Shown here one piece after another: positions 54,121-64,000 of a stretch of DNA of 64,000 bases. Origin of the DNA: Valencia hispanica (Eukaryota > Chordata > Actinopteri > Cyprinodontiformes > Valenciidae); NCBI GenBank assembly GCA_963556495.2, contig OY747721.1, positions 29,756,349 through 29,820,348 on the forward strand. Direction: 5' to 3'. Made by a program: the position numbers and the translations under genes. Positions within the stretch are counted from its first letter, which is position 1, and each line of letters starts with the position of its first letter. The notes beneath the pieces were generated by a model. It was not told the origin of the DNA and made no database searches. It saw nothing but the letters and a program-made list of their open reading frames with translations.

Positions 54121-57100
54121 CCAGAAAAAAAAAGACCGACAGGAGAATGTACAGTGATCAGTACAGGGTCTTAAACGCAGTCCATGTCACAGAATTATCG
54201 AGTTTCCAGTGATGGGATTGAAACCTAATTGAACGTCTTCTGTGGAAGTGGATAAAAATACAAAATAGGTACTCGGGGTGTTAAGTCTGGCTAGTTTCTG
54301 TTTTCTCTAGAGCTTACAGGCAAGTGCGTTTTTCTTTACTTTTTCTTTCTTCAGGGGCTGAGGAGGGATTTCTTCAGCTACTGTAGCCCTAGGCATGCTG
54401 GTTTCAGAGGGCTTAGAGCTCAGGCTTTGATACAAGCTGTGAGGGTCTGACCACTGCAGCCTTCAACATGTGTGTATGTGGGAGAATGTGAAGCTCTTAG
54501 ACAGACTTGGGAGCTTCATGAGCGTGACTATGCATGCTGATTCACATGCAAACCTTAAAATGCATCATAATGTTCTTGCCTGAGATTTCAATTGGTGTAC
54601 TCGACAGTTTGTTATTTATTAAAAGATCATTCATATTTGTCTTCTTGATACAATGAAATATTCAAAGGGAGATTAGGATTGATATGTAAATTACTTTTCT
54701 TAAGTCTTCACTCCATTTTCATACAACATACTGAAAACACATTTCTTATAGTAACCTTCAAAAGTCTCTTTGTCTTTCTGGTTTTCTGTTCTCTTATTTG
54801 TCAGATTTGCATTCGTTTGTTTCTCGCAGATGTGCATGTTCTCTGTTTGACACATTTCTTACTTCCAGTAAAAAACAGCAGGGTTCCTAGAGAGATGCCC
54901 CACTGTGTTAGGTGTATCTGTTGCGAGAAAGTTTAAAGAAGCCTTCCCAACATGTTCTTCCCAGTAGAACAGCATGTACTGTAACACATGAATAATAAGA
55001 TTATATCCACTCACAAAAAGCGCCTCATTTGATCTCTCCTTTGTGTTAAAACTGTACATTTCTTTGTGCATTGTAGTTAACTCTACTTACTGCCTTATTT
55101 GCTTTAACACAATAGTCTATATCTATTTAATGGCGTTCATTTATTCTTTACTCTAACATTAAGCTCTTTCTCATGGTATCCCAAGACATCCTTTAACTAA
55201 AGTCCATATTATATACCTTTTCTCAGTCCTTTCAGAAAGTTAAATCAGTCTGTACAGTAGAAAACATCATATAAATGCACTAAGACATTTCAAATGTTTC
55301 ATAGCATAAAATAAAACTGTATGTAGGTGCAGTTACAGCAGAGAGGAATGGTGTGGAGGGGTGATGAATACGTCACATTTGCAGCTCCTTTTATTGACCA
55401 CTAGATGTCGTACTCGTGCACTGCGTCATTGAAGCCTGAAACGATGGACAATTTTCAAAGCTTCAACAAAGCCTCAATCATCCATCACTACATGCACTAC
55501 TGCTCCAGACACTGTAAAGCTGCTCATTATTAAACGGTTTGTCAGCGATCCATGAGGGAAAATGAAAAAAACTTACTCAGAGCCACTAAGGTCTGCTGTT
55601 CAGTAAAACCTAAGAAAAAGTTTAGGTGTAAAGTCTAGGGTTTAGAGGTAAAAAAGCTGTGTTAAGATCAATTACCCGTCTTTTCTGTGTTCTCTCCAGG
55701 GTGTTCAGGCAAACCATTCACATTTTCCAAGATAGGATATGGGTAAAGGGAGTTTAGGTTTGGTTCCATTAAAATGGGTTAGGCTGAATTAAAATATTAG
55801 AAGGTTATACAGCCATTAGAGAATTAAAGTGTAGGGGGAAGTAAAAGTGTGATTCTGGTGATTAAAAATATGACAGTAATATGACAGTTGTTACATTGTC
55901 AATAAATCTAGAAATCATATTTTGCCTGCTCCATAAGTTATAAGAAATGCAATTGAGGGTTGTATGATGAACACAGCTGGGATTTCTTGAACAAATGGAG
56001 GAAGGGTGCAGAAGAGACAAAAACTCCATCCTTGCAATGACAGTTGCTATTACTATTTTCCTTGCTTTTGATTTTTAGGAGGTGGAGGTGCTGTGAAGAG
56101 GTGAGGTAACGTGCTACCTATCAAATCAGCTTAAGACACCTCATTGTCAATGTTACTGAAATAACAATTTGATGACAGAGAGAAGCAGTAGCAGCTCAGA
56201 AAAAGCATGAGAACCAGAGAAGCCTTCAGGCATAAAAACAATCAAGTGGAGTCATAGGTCAGTCTGCACAAGCCTTTGAACAAGCATTCTTCGATAGTAA
56301 TTGTTGTCCTTATAACGATATTGCACACACACGCGGACGCACATGCACAGCCACATGCACTAATGTTTCACTGTGCTAAATGTAAAATGTCCTTATCTCC
56401 ATATCATTCCTTTCACTTGGTTTATGGTTGCTTAAATATTTTTGTTGTGCAAAACTAACCTATACTAAGTGCTCCAGAAGGAAATATAATTGGTATCTAA
56501 AATACTTATTTCCTTTAGCCCTGAGTTTATATAAAGGCTACCTGCAACTATTAATTGTATTTCATGGCTTGTTGGCTTGTTGTTACACCACTTAAGTAGG
56601 GCCAGCACATGTAAAATCATCGGCATGAAATTTGTAATAAGTAAGAAATGTATTATTTTTTTCTAAGCATTGCCTTTTTAATCATGGAGTCAGGCAGACC
56701 TAAATCTCTTAAAGGGATATTCCACCTCTATGCATGTGTGTGGAATATCCCTGTAATAAGCAGTGCTGAAGAGTCTTCCAACAATGGGAATGTTGAAAGA
56801 AATCAAAGACGTGACAATTTTGAATCAACACAACATGGGAAAATATTTTTACGGAGCCATCTTTAAACAACTGTCCATTCAATCATGGTCAGCTTAAATA
56901 TCTGTACACAAGTAGGCCTACAAGTTATTCAAACATATCACCATTTTGCCAACATCCGGAAGAAGACCCCCACTGCCCCCCTCAGATGAAAGGGTATTAG
57001 TCAATATGTTCAGTAGCAACCCAGGAACCAGCAACCTATGTAATGAACTGAATCCTGCTGGAACAACAGTGTCATTGTGTAAAAGGAAATATGTTTCACA

Positions 57101-57647
57101 TTACCATAGTTCAAAAGGGGACTGACTAAGAAAAAGCCAAGGGTTGAAAACCAAACATGCCAAGAAGTGAACTAATTTATATGAGGTATACCGAATGTTG
57201 CATGGAGAATCGTTAAATATCTGGACAGAATTATGCCAGAATAAAATAGAATACAGTGGAAATGCACGAATTCATGGCTCAATATTTGTGGAATTGCCTA
57301 TTTCCTGATTTGTCTTGGGAATGTGACACCAAATTATTTGTAGATTTTTCCATGGAGCACATCTAAAATATTGGAAAGAAAATACATGGAAAGCCGAAGT
57401 AGCTTAGCACAGTGCTACTTGACTGGCTATTGGATGGCATTTACAAAGCAGCTAATCCAGACACGACATTCAGTTTCCTTTCCTTTCCTTACTCCCTAGA
57501 GCGAAGATAAGGAAAACTGTGGATGTTAGCTTCTGCTGTATTGCCAAGACAGCTTCCACTGTGTGTCTAAATGCATATAAAGGTCTATTTAGTATTTGAA
57601 CTTGAAAAAAACAGTTATAAGCATTTTTAGAGGTGGTCTCAAATATT
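54121..57647. other. Long AT-rich stretch without recognisable genes
   Basis: No coding similarity, transposon terminus or RNA gene was recognised over 3.5 kb. GACCACTAGATGTCGTAC near 55,400 resembles a motif seen in fish repeats. This is the longest unannotated stretch of the window. Confidence 0.4.
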
Positions 57648-58124
57648 TCAGCTATGGTTGTTGTGGTCCCTAACTCCCACAAGATGCTGCAGTAGCTGGA
57701 GTTTGTAAGGGTGCCATTTGTGAGTAGCTAATATCCGCCGAAGGGATGTTCGACTAATGCCACTCTCCAGTGACGTGCGGCGAGTGCTACGCTGTGGGCT
57801 CTTGCTGAATGAAGCTAGGACAGCCACTGATGTTTCTTCATTAGTGACAGTTTTCATGCGTCCACATTTTGACAAATCCAACACTGAACCAGTTTCACGA
57901 AACTTAGCAAGCAGTTTGCTGACTGTAGCATGGGAGATGGGTGGTCTCGTAAGGTGTCTTGCATTGAAATCTGCTGCAAGGACCCGGTTACTGCGTTCAC
58001 CAGACATCAACACGATTTCGATCCGCTCCTCACGTGTTAACCTCTTCGACATGTCAATGGCTGTGAACAAAGAGAAACTTGTAAATAACTCATGAAAAAA
58101 TAAAGTTACGTTGAAACCAAGCAC
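57648..58124 (-). pseudogene. Mariner-like transposase, N-terminal DNA-binding half
   Basis: From about residue 25 the frame reads MSKRLTREERIEIVLMSGER, NARHLTRPPISHATVSKLLAKFRETGSVLD, ETSVAVLASFSKSPQRSTRRTSLESGISRTSLRRIL and HKWHPYKLQLLQHL. These are the paired helix-turn-helix domains that bind the terminal repeats, collinear with intact family members. The likely true start is the Met of MSKRLTREE. The frame ends before any catalytic aspartate, so it encodes no active transposase. Confidence 0.75.
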
Positions 58125-58359
58125 ACCATTGTTTTTCTTGTGACATTACCAATAAGTTTGATGTGTCACATGGCCCTCTTCCTATTGAAAAAACAAAAGT
58201 TGTATCCAAGATGGCCGACTTCTAAATGGCCACCATGGTCACCACCCATCTTAAGGAGTTTCCCCCCTCACATATCCTAATGTGCCACAAACAGGACTTT
58301 GATATCACCTACCATTCTCATGTTATTACGGTGTATCCATATAAATGGCCCACCCTGTA
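57648..58359 (-). mobile_element. Mariner/Tc1-superfamily element, 5' half with terminal repeat
   Basis: On the minus strand the element begins at 58,357 with CAGGGTGGGCCATTTATATGGATACACC, next to TA (58,358-58,359), the target dinucleotide of this superfamily. A 5' UTR of about 230 bases follows, then the N-terminal half of a transposase. The catalytic half and the other terminal repeat are missing. Confidence 0.75.
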
Positions 58360-58390
58360 TATCATTTTTCAATTGTACCTAGTTTACTAA

Positions 58391-58517
58391 TGTTGGAAAG
58401 GTGTTTTCCCTCTAATTTAAAGCCTCACTTAAAGGAACAGACTCACATTTAATTTATGACCCTGGGCTCTCTCTGAGCTCTCATTTCACCTTCCCGCGTG
58501 CTCGTTCATTTCTGTAA
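58391..58517 (+). mobile_element. LINE-2 3' segment, inverted copy of window start
   Basis: GTTGGAAAGGTGTTTT through TTCATTTCTGT matches the reverse complement of positions 1-127 with about six differences in 124 bases. It is the 3' end of the same LINE-2 subfamily as copy A, 5'-truncated, in opposite orientation. Confidence 0.8.
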
Positions 58518-59379
58518 AAAGAACAACAAACAACAATTATATATTTTAACAGCGAGACGTCGTTCGCTGGACTCAGTTCTAGTAACTGAGCACAGCTTTA
58601 TCTCAGCATAAGGTTTTTATTGAAACAAGAGTTAAAAGGAAACTCCTCCCACATAGATCTTCGTTCACAGAATGGTCACAGCTTCTTCACACAAGTGTTG
58701 CCACATACACTACAGAATTAACCCCTCATACAACATTAACAGAATTTTGATCTCTTCACTAAGTAGTTTGGAAGCAGTGCTGGTTTGTTTAGTGTAACTG
58801 CTGCTGGCAATGACAATTACTAATATTACTCATTTTTGAATATTGGATGCATCACTGAAGGAGTGTTCCAGTGCAGTAACTGTGTTGTGGATGGGGTGGG
58901 AGACACTGTCCCGATATGATTTCAGTTAAGTTACAGTTTGTCTTTCTTCCACCAACACTGTAAACCCTGATTTTACTTCAACATAAACTATTTAGTAGTG
59001 ATTACTCATTATTTAATGTTTTGTAACAACAGTGTTTAATTCCTAAACAAGAATAAGCTATTTATAATACTTTTCAACACTGTGCATTGCAATAATTGTG
59101 ATAAGCAAAGATAACTAGCCATGTTATGTTACTGTCAGAGAGGGCAGAGCTGTGTCCTGGTGTCTCACTGAACAACAACGAGGACCTGGCTGCAGAAACC
59201 TAAAAGGGGCGGAGTCAGGAAATGGCACTACTACACTCTGGAACTGAATGGGGTGCTATTTTTATCTGCGTAGTCTCTCGCTTTTTTCTGGAAATGTTTA
59301 TAGATTCTGGTCATTGTTAAAATTATGCAACTCAGTATAATTCCAGTTAACTATAGTAGTTTATTTCCCTTTTGAATTA
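58518..59379. other. Unannotated stretch
   Basis: No gene was recognised. The segment 59,140-59,280 (with CAGGACACAGCTCTGCCC on the minus strand and a GGGGCGGAGTCAGGAA box) is compositionally distinct and may be a repeat fragment. Confidence 0.35.
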
Positions 59380-59422
59380 TGTTGTTGTTGAAAGTGTGCT
59401 ATACAAATAAAATTGAATTGCC
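59380..59422 (+). mobile_element. LINE-2 3' tail, plus strand
   Basis: GTTGTTGTTGAAAGTGTGCTATACAAATAAAATTG repeats the tail seen at 2,481-2,511. The element body is absent. Confidence 0.65.
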
Positions 59423-60260
59423 TTTTATCTGAGCACAATAACCACAAAAAGTGCTGAAATCTGTGTTTATTGAAGTTTCACACATCCCAGAGTTGGTTTT
59501 AATTAGTCTGCTATTAGTGCATAATAATCCAGTCCAGAATTGAAATGTCTAAGTACGGAAATTTTTAAACTAGAGCAGATTAAAGATGCTTAGAGTAGAG
59601 AAAAATGTGGTGTAATTGCCCTTTAGCCATTTCCCGATTCGGAAGCAAGAAATTGAAACCAGCTTCAGCTTTGTGAGAAGCAGGTTGATCATGGCAACTT
59701 CATTCACATTGATGTCTGTGATGGCAGAGTATTAAACTAAGCTCTCAATAAACTGCTTAACTCTTTCATGGACATCAAACTCTAAAATTGTTCTCAACTC
59801 AACATGGGAAGCTGATTCCAACAAGAACTGCAGGATGACAACTGGGAGCGCCACGTGTTGTTTGCTAGAGCGGTCAACCAACTCAGCAGCAGAAGAAGAG
59901 GAACGAGCCCTGACGTCACTGTCCTGCGCCATGTGGGACTGCGAATCCATTTGAACTATGATACACATTTTGTAGGGGTGGGCAAGAAAACGAAAAACAA
60001 TATCGTTTTCTTTATCCTTTTAATTAGATGAGATCAGAAGGAATCTTCTCATCTTTATTTAAGATAAATAACGACTTCATAATATAGATCTAATAATTTA
60101 TATAGCAACTAACCACTTTTAGTAAAGATTAATGATTGTCTATGGCAATTCAAATAAACATTTTTAGTTTCAGTATGTGTAAAAAATAAAGTAGTTAAGT
60201 CGAACGGGTTTCCACACTAATCTTCAGTAGACTCAACTAGTCGGAGTTTACAGTGCACTT
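59423..60260. other. Unannotated stretch with a transposon-like terminus
   Basis: A 78-residue minus-strand frame (59,732-59,968) has no motif that I recognise. TAGGGGTGGGCAAG at 59,973 resembles a terminal repeat start of a fish DNA transposon and is followed by a 10-bp inverted repeat AAGAAAACGA (59,984-59,993 and 60,003-60,012). No partner end was found. Confidence 0.3.
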
Positions 60261-60264
60261 CAGT

Positions 60265-60825
60265 GGATATAGGGGGCATCCCTGGACAGAGTTGGCCTTC
60301 TGAGATCAACTTATCTGGTTGTTTTTCCTTGGCTGTTGAAAGGTTCCTCCTCCAGCATACCACACCACAGGATATGTATAGTCTGAGAGTTAAGAAAAGG
60401 TGTTCAGGAGCTCCCACTGTATTTCAAAAGACCTCCATCTACTCAATAGGTTGAGTGTGTTTTTGGCGTTCAGTGTCTTGTCTAGTTTATGGTTCGCAGG
60501 AACACCCATATACTTATAGGAGTCCTCATACTCATTGTCCATTCCCTAGATGTTCCCTGGTGTTAATTTAGTGTGCCTGTGACTGCAGAAATCAACCACC
60601 AGTTCTGTAGTTTTCCACACATTGATCTGGAGATGGTTCTGTTGGCACCAGTCCACACAATGCTTTTTCCGCAGTCTGTACTCTGTGCCTTCTCATCAGA
60701 AATTAGGTCAACACACACACTTCAGAAAAAATTAGAGATGGCAGTGTGGGGCAACTGATGATGAAGTTTGCAGGTGACAAGCTAAACATAAATTGGGCCT
60801 GCACCATTCCCTGCAGTCTTCACAG
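60265..60825 (-). mobile_element. Rex1-type LINE relic, antisense, highly diverged
   Basis: The plus strand shows a collinear series of degraded matches to antisense Rex1. They are CTGGACAGAGTTGGCCTTCTGAGATCA, CTCCAGCATACCACACCACAGG, TCAGGAGCTCCCACTG, GGAACACCCATATACTTATAGGAGTCC, GAAATCAACCACCAGTTCT and TTGATCTGGAGATGGTTCTGTTGGCACCAGTCCAC. These correspond to the thumb and C-terminal region of the reverse transcriptase. No frame survives. It is much older than the Rex1-group element at 19.5 kb. Confidence 0.65.
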
Positions 60826-61767
60826 ACTGAGGATTCAGTCTTCCACTTCTCACAGCTCTAGCTTGTCCCTAAAAAGCTCTGGTATTTTGATGGCTTGAGT
60901 GTGGTCAAGCTATTTTGTTAGGTGTATTTCATTACTAATTGTGTTGTATGTATACATTTATTTGACCCTGTGTATATTATTCTGGCAAGTGTGGATTGCT
61001 ATCCACAATAAATTCAAGCTTGCAGACCTAATAAAAATGTTTTTTTAAAGTCATTATCAATATCTTTTTTTCAGGAGCATTTAATAAATGATCAAGAGCC
61101 AAAATTGACCTTCAACCTTTAAAATTAAAATTCAGAACGATGACCATGTCATGTATGCTTCCTGACAAAAATATATTTTAATCTCACTTTATCATTAGTT
61201 TGTTCAAGTCAAATCTCTAATTGCAGAGGTAAACTTCCCTCTTCTAGTCTGTCTGTAATACTGCATTTTTGTAGGTTAGGCATTCAAATCCTGTAAAATC
61301 TTTCCTGAAGCCTATTTCCACACATTAACAAATAACAATTATCTTTTAAACTTTGAACTGTTTTTATATATTTTGAACGGTCAACATCCCCCCCCAAAAA
61401 AATCCAGCTATAAACTGCTTAAATTATTGAAAATGTCAATTAACACCCATTATTGTTAAATTTCCAGATAAATTTAAGTGCTTCCTGTTTTATCGCTGTA
61501 TGAGACAATATAATGTAATTTACAATACACAGTACTATGTGGGTTTTGGAGGGTTTTCTTCTCACACCGAGTTGGAGGATCTTGGGATTATTCAAAACCC
61601 TTGTTCTAAATCTTCTTTTGTAACATAAATAATACTCAATTCTATTCAGAAACAAGTATTAAAATATTAAATCAAATATAAAAGTAAATAATATAACAAT
61701 TGAACGTCTCCCCATCAAAGAAAAAGATTCAAAGATATTTCACCGAAATGCTATTTAGTTGTTTTTG
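60826..61767. other. Unannotated AT-rich stretch
   Basis: Nothing was recognised. Confidence 0.4.
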
Positions 61768-61850
61768 GCCTGTTCAATTGAATACAGTTTAATTATATAG
61801 CGCCAATTCACAACAAATTCACAGCACTTTAAAAGAAAAGTAATTTCATC
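61768..61850 (-). mobile_element. LINE-2 3' tail, TTGAA type, minus strand
   Basis: TTCAATTGAATACAGTTTAATTATATAGCGCCAATTCACAACAAATTC is the antisense of the LINE-2 tail found at 32.3 kb and 34.8 kb, with a short deletion in the GATGACATCTG segment. Confidence 0.65.
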
Positions 61851-62833
61851 TTTGTTGTAGTGTATGTAGGTTTACAATGTTTTGTTTTGTTTTGCTGTGT
61901 ATGTATTCATGCATATCTATGCATGTGTGAGAAATAATGTAATGCAACTAGTAACTTCATAATGAACCTTTTTTGTCACAAGTTAAACACAAGTATAATG
62001 CGTTATGGCTACCGATGGTTTTAATTTGAGGTACTGGGGTGGGATTTAAGTTTATTCCTCTTTCTACCCCATTTTGAACTTAACATTGAGCTGTTATCTT
62101 ATGAAATGTGTGAAATCATGTTAAAACATGTTATAGTTTTTCATTTTCTTTTAAATTTTTATTTCCCAATCATGTTTGAAGTAAACTATTAAGGAAAACT
62201 AAACATTTTTGGTCAAATCTAACAGTAAGCATGTTCCAGTCTATGCTTGAAAGTACAACATAATTATACAATTATTTAAGGACTTGTTAGCTTAACAGTT
62301 ACGAATGAAAATGTTGAATTAGTTAAAATAGGTCGAGGTTATTTTATTCTGAAATAACCAAAGTCCTTCATAGAGAATATCAGTTCAAAAAGAAAACACA
62401 TGCGATCCTCAACAGACTGCAGTCAACATGAACATATTATGAGCCATTAATTGCCCACCATCTTCAAACATAATTGGCTAACAAATAAAACCATGTTTTC
62501 ATTAGAAATCAATCATACGCATCCAGCCCATCATCGGTTAGAGCTATTGTCTGTATAGCTTACATACTGACTTACTTTCACTCCTGATTACAAAGGAAAA
62601 AGATTGTTTCCATACAACTGCTAAATTGGACAGGAGGCTTTCTGATCTCAAAAACTTGGAGTTCATTGCAAAAAATGAATTGTCAAAAATACCTGTGGAA
62701 ACATGCAAAAGCTATTCAGCAGTAATACAACTTGTATTGCTTCTTTCCAATAAAAGGTTGTTTTTTAAAATTATATAGTTTACTAAGACATTTCATCTGA
62801 TTCAAATGCACCAAAAGTCGGTCATATATAATA
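61851..62833. other. Unannotated AT-rich stretch
   Basis: Nothing was recognised. Confidence 0.4.
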
Positions 62834-63952
62834 TCTTCTTTCAGTGGCGTCTTTGGCATGATAAGTTAGGTGGGGCACGGCAACTCAAAACCTAATACCA
62901 GCAACGAATTCTTCTTTGATGCATACAATCTAACTTATCTAATCTTATCAATCTAATCTAACTGATCATACTATTAATAATATCTTAATATAAATTGCTA
63001 TTTTATGTGATTAATTTAATGTGATTCAATATTAAATGAACCACATAAAACAGCACACATCTACACACTACAAACAACATTTTATGTAAATGTAATTGAA
63101 GAATGAAACCTTTTTTATAGCCTACATGAAATTATGAATAAAGAGTCCCTCACCAGTGTTGTTGTTCTTCTCTGGGCAAACTTTTCAATAATTGTATAAA
63201 CTTTCAAATAACCCCCTTTAAATCTACAACAATCTCTTAAAGTCCTTGAACTTTGTTAAAATCCACTTGCGGGTGACGTCCCAAATGTATAAGATCAAAT
63301 TTTTGTTCAAGAGGCAACGTGCTAAATTTAGACTTCATCAAAAAATCTGACTACTTTGTCTTGGTACCTAGCAATGATATTAGATGGCTGCACACTTCTA
63401 TCCAACAGAACTTAAACGCAACGTGTGCTATTGCGATTTTTTAAAATGAGTTATGCTGCACAATCAACGTTAGCCTTTGGCAAAACGGGGAGCATCCCTT
63501 CCTGCTATGGTTTGATAGTGGGATCTTTTCTTCTTCTTCTAATACATTTCCAGTAGACTGCACGCAAAATGGCGCATTGCTGCCTTTCTCTATCAAGGAA
63601 GGTAGTGGAATCTCAGCTTGGGGCCGTGGCATTTTTGCCCCTCGGCTGTCTACTGAGTGCACCTTGAACATGCGCACTGTGATATCAGATGTTCATCATT
63701 TAAACAAATGTTAAGGGGCCAGCCTCAGTCGATGCTTCAAGCCTACAGAGTTTGTCAGTATTCTGGCAAAGACTTAGATAATTATATACAACTTTTTATA
63801 ACATAATCTTCTTGGTAATAGAATTGGTCTTTATATAATATTACTTTGTAAAGAACGACCCTGTTCTACTGATTAATTTAAGCATGCCGTGCATAAAGCT
63901 CCACAGTGACATCTGGTGGGGCCCCAAATGCAGAAACGCCACAGTCTTCTTC
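62834..63952. mobile_element. Possible hAT-type element with imperfect 8-bp TSD
   Basis: The proposed element is 62,842-63,944: it starts CAGTGGCGTCTTTGGCAT and ends with the complement of CTGTGGCGTTTCTGCAT. Flanks TCTTCTTT (62,834-62,841) and TCTTCTTC (63,945-63,952) match at seven of eight bases. A short minus-strand frame at 63,441-63,677 has no recognisable motif. The ends have drifted, so this is an older insertion. Confidence 0.5.
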
Positions 63953-64000
63953 AGCCATCATTCCGTTTGACATTAAAGCTGGTATATTGGGCTCCTCCAT

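Noticed and set aside
1..64000. tRNA, rRNA or other structured RNA genes
   Set aside because: I looked for tRNA-like arms and rRNA-like conserved blocks while reading and saw none convincing; a covariance-model scan would be needed to exclude degenerate ones.

Overview
The window looks like ordinary, repeat-dense euchromatin of a teleost fish. The evidence is the repeat fauna: fish-type LINE-2 (Maui-like) elements, Rex1-group and Rex3/RTE LINEs, Tc1/mariner relics, several hAT families, PIF/Harbinger-like and TTAA-flanked MITEs, and gypsy-like LTR pieces, all set in AT-rich DNA with microsatellites. No complete host protein-coding gene, rRNA, tRNA, operon or CRISPR array could be supported.

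Layout. 1-4.5 kb: two minus-strand LINE-2 copies, both broken, with a short plus-strand LINE-2 tail between them. 4.9-6.5 kb: a candidate TATA promoter with a short 5' exon and a spliced exon resembling the N-terminus of the stonustoxin-like (SNTX) family. Its putative intron is split by a complete hAT element (perfect 8-bp duplication) that itself carries a TTAA-flanked MITE. 9.4-12.1 kb: the best-preserved LINE-2, plus strand, with one frameshift right after the YADD motif. 12.1-12.3 kb: a possible solo LTR. 13.4-16.5 kb: minus-strand relics of a second SNTX-like gene. 16.6-17.1 kb: a Rex3-type relic. 18.9-21.9 kb: a gypsy-like LTR with a 19-bp tandem repeat, then a Rex1-group LINE. 22.7-27.1 kb: DNA-transposon ends and a complete Harbinger-like element. 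27.8-30.7 kb: a LINE-2 3' end, an ACTGTAA-rich repeat and a Tc1 transposase relic. 34.0-36.1 kb: an hAT-type transposase gene cut by a second hAT element (8-bp duplication), which holds a LINE-2 tail. 36.5-40.2 kb: two more Harbinger-like copies and a TTAA element. 41.3-43.4 kb: a possible large hAT element. 44.5-45.8 kb: a decayed Tnp2-like transposase gene, cut at 45,789 by a gypsy-like LTR element whose body pairs with an inverted homologue up to 47.6 kb. 47.6-49.2 kb: a C-rich composite repeat. 50.06-50.15 kb: a candidate terminal exon of an unrecognised host gene. 51.2-64 kb: a complete hAT MITE, Tc1 and mariner relics, LINE tails, a Rex1 relic and a possible hAT element at the right edge.

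The genes do not work together as a system. The window records successive insertions, several of them nested and datable relative to each other from their target-site duplications. The points most worth following are the hAT-in-hAT interruption, the two separate SNTX-like relics, the inverted LTR-element pair, and the few stretches (38.5 kb, 40.5 kb, 50.1 kb) that look like unique host sequence.
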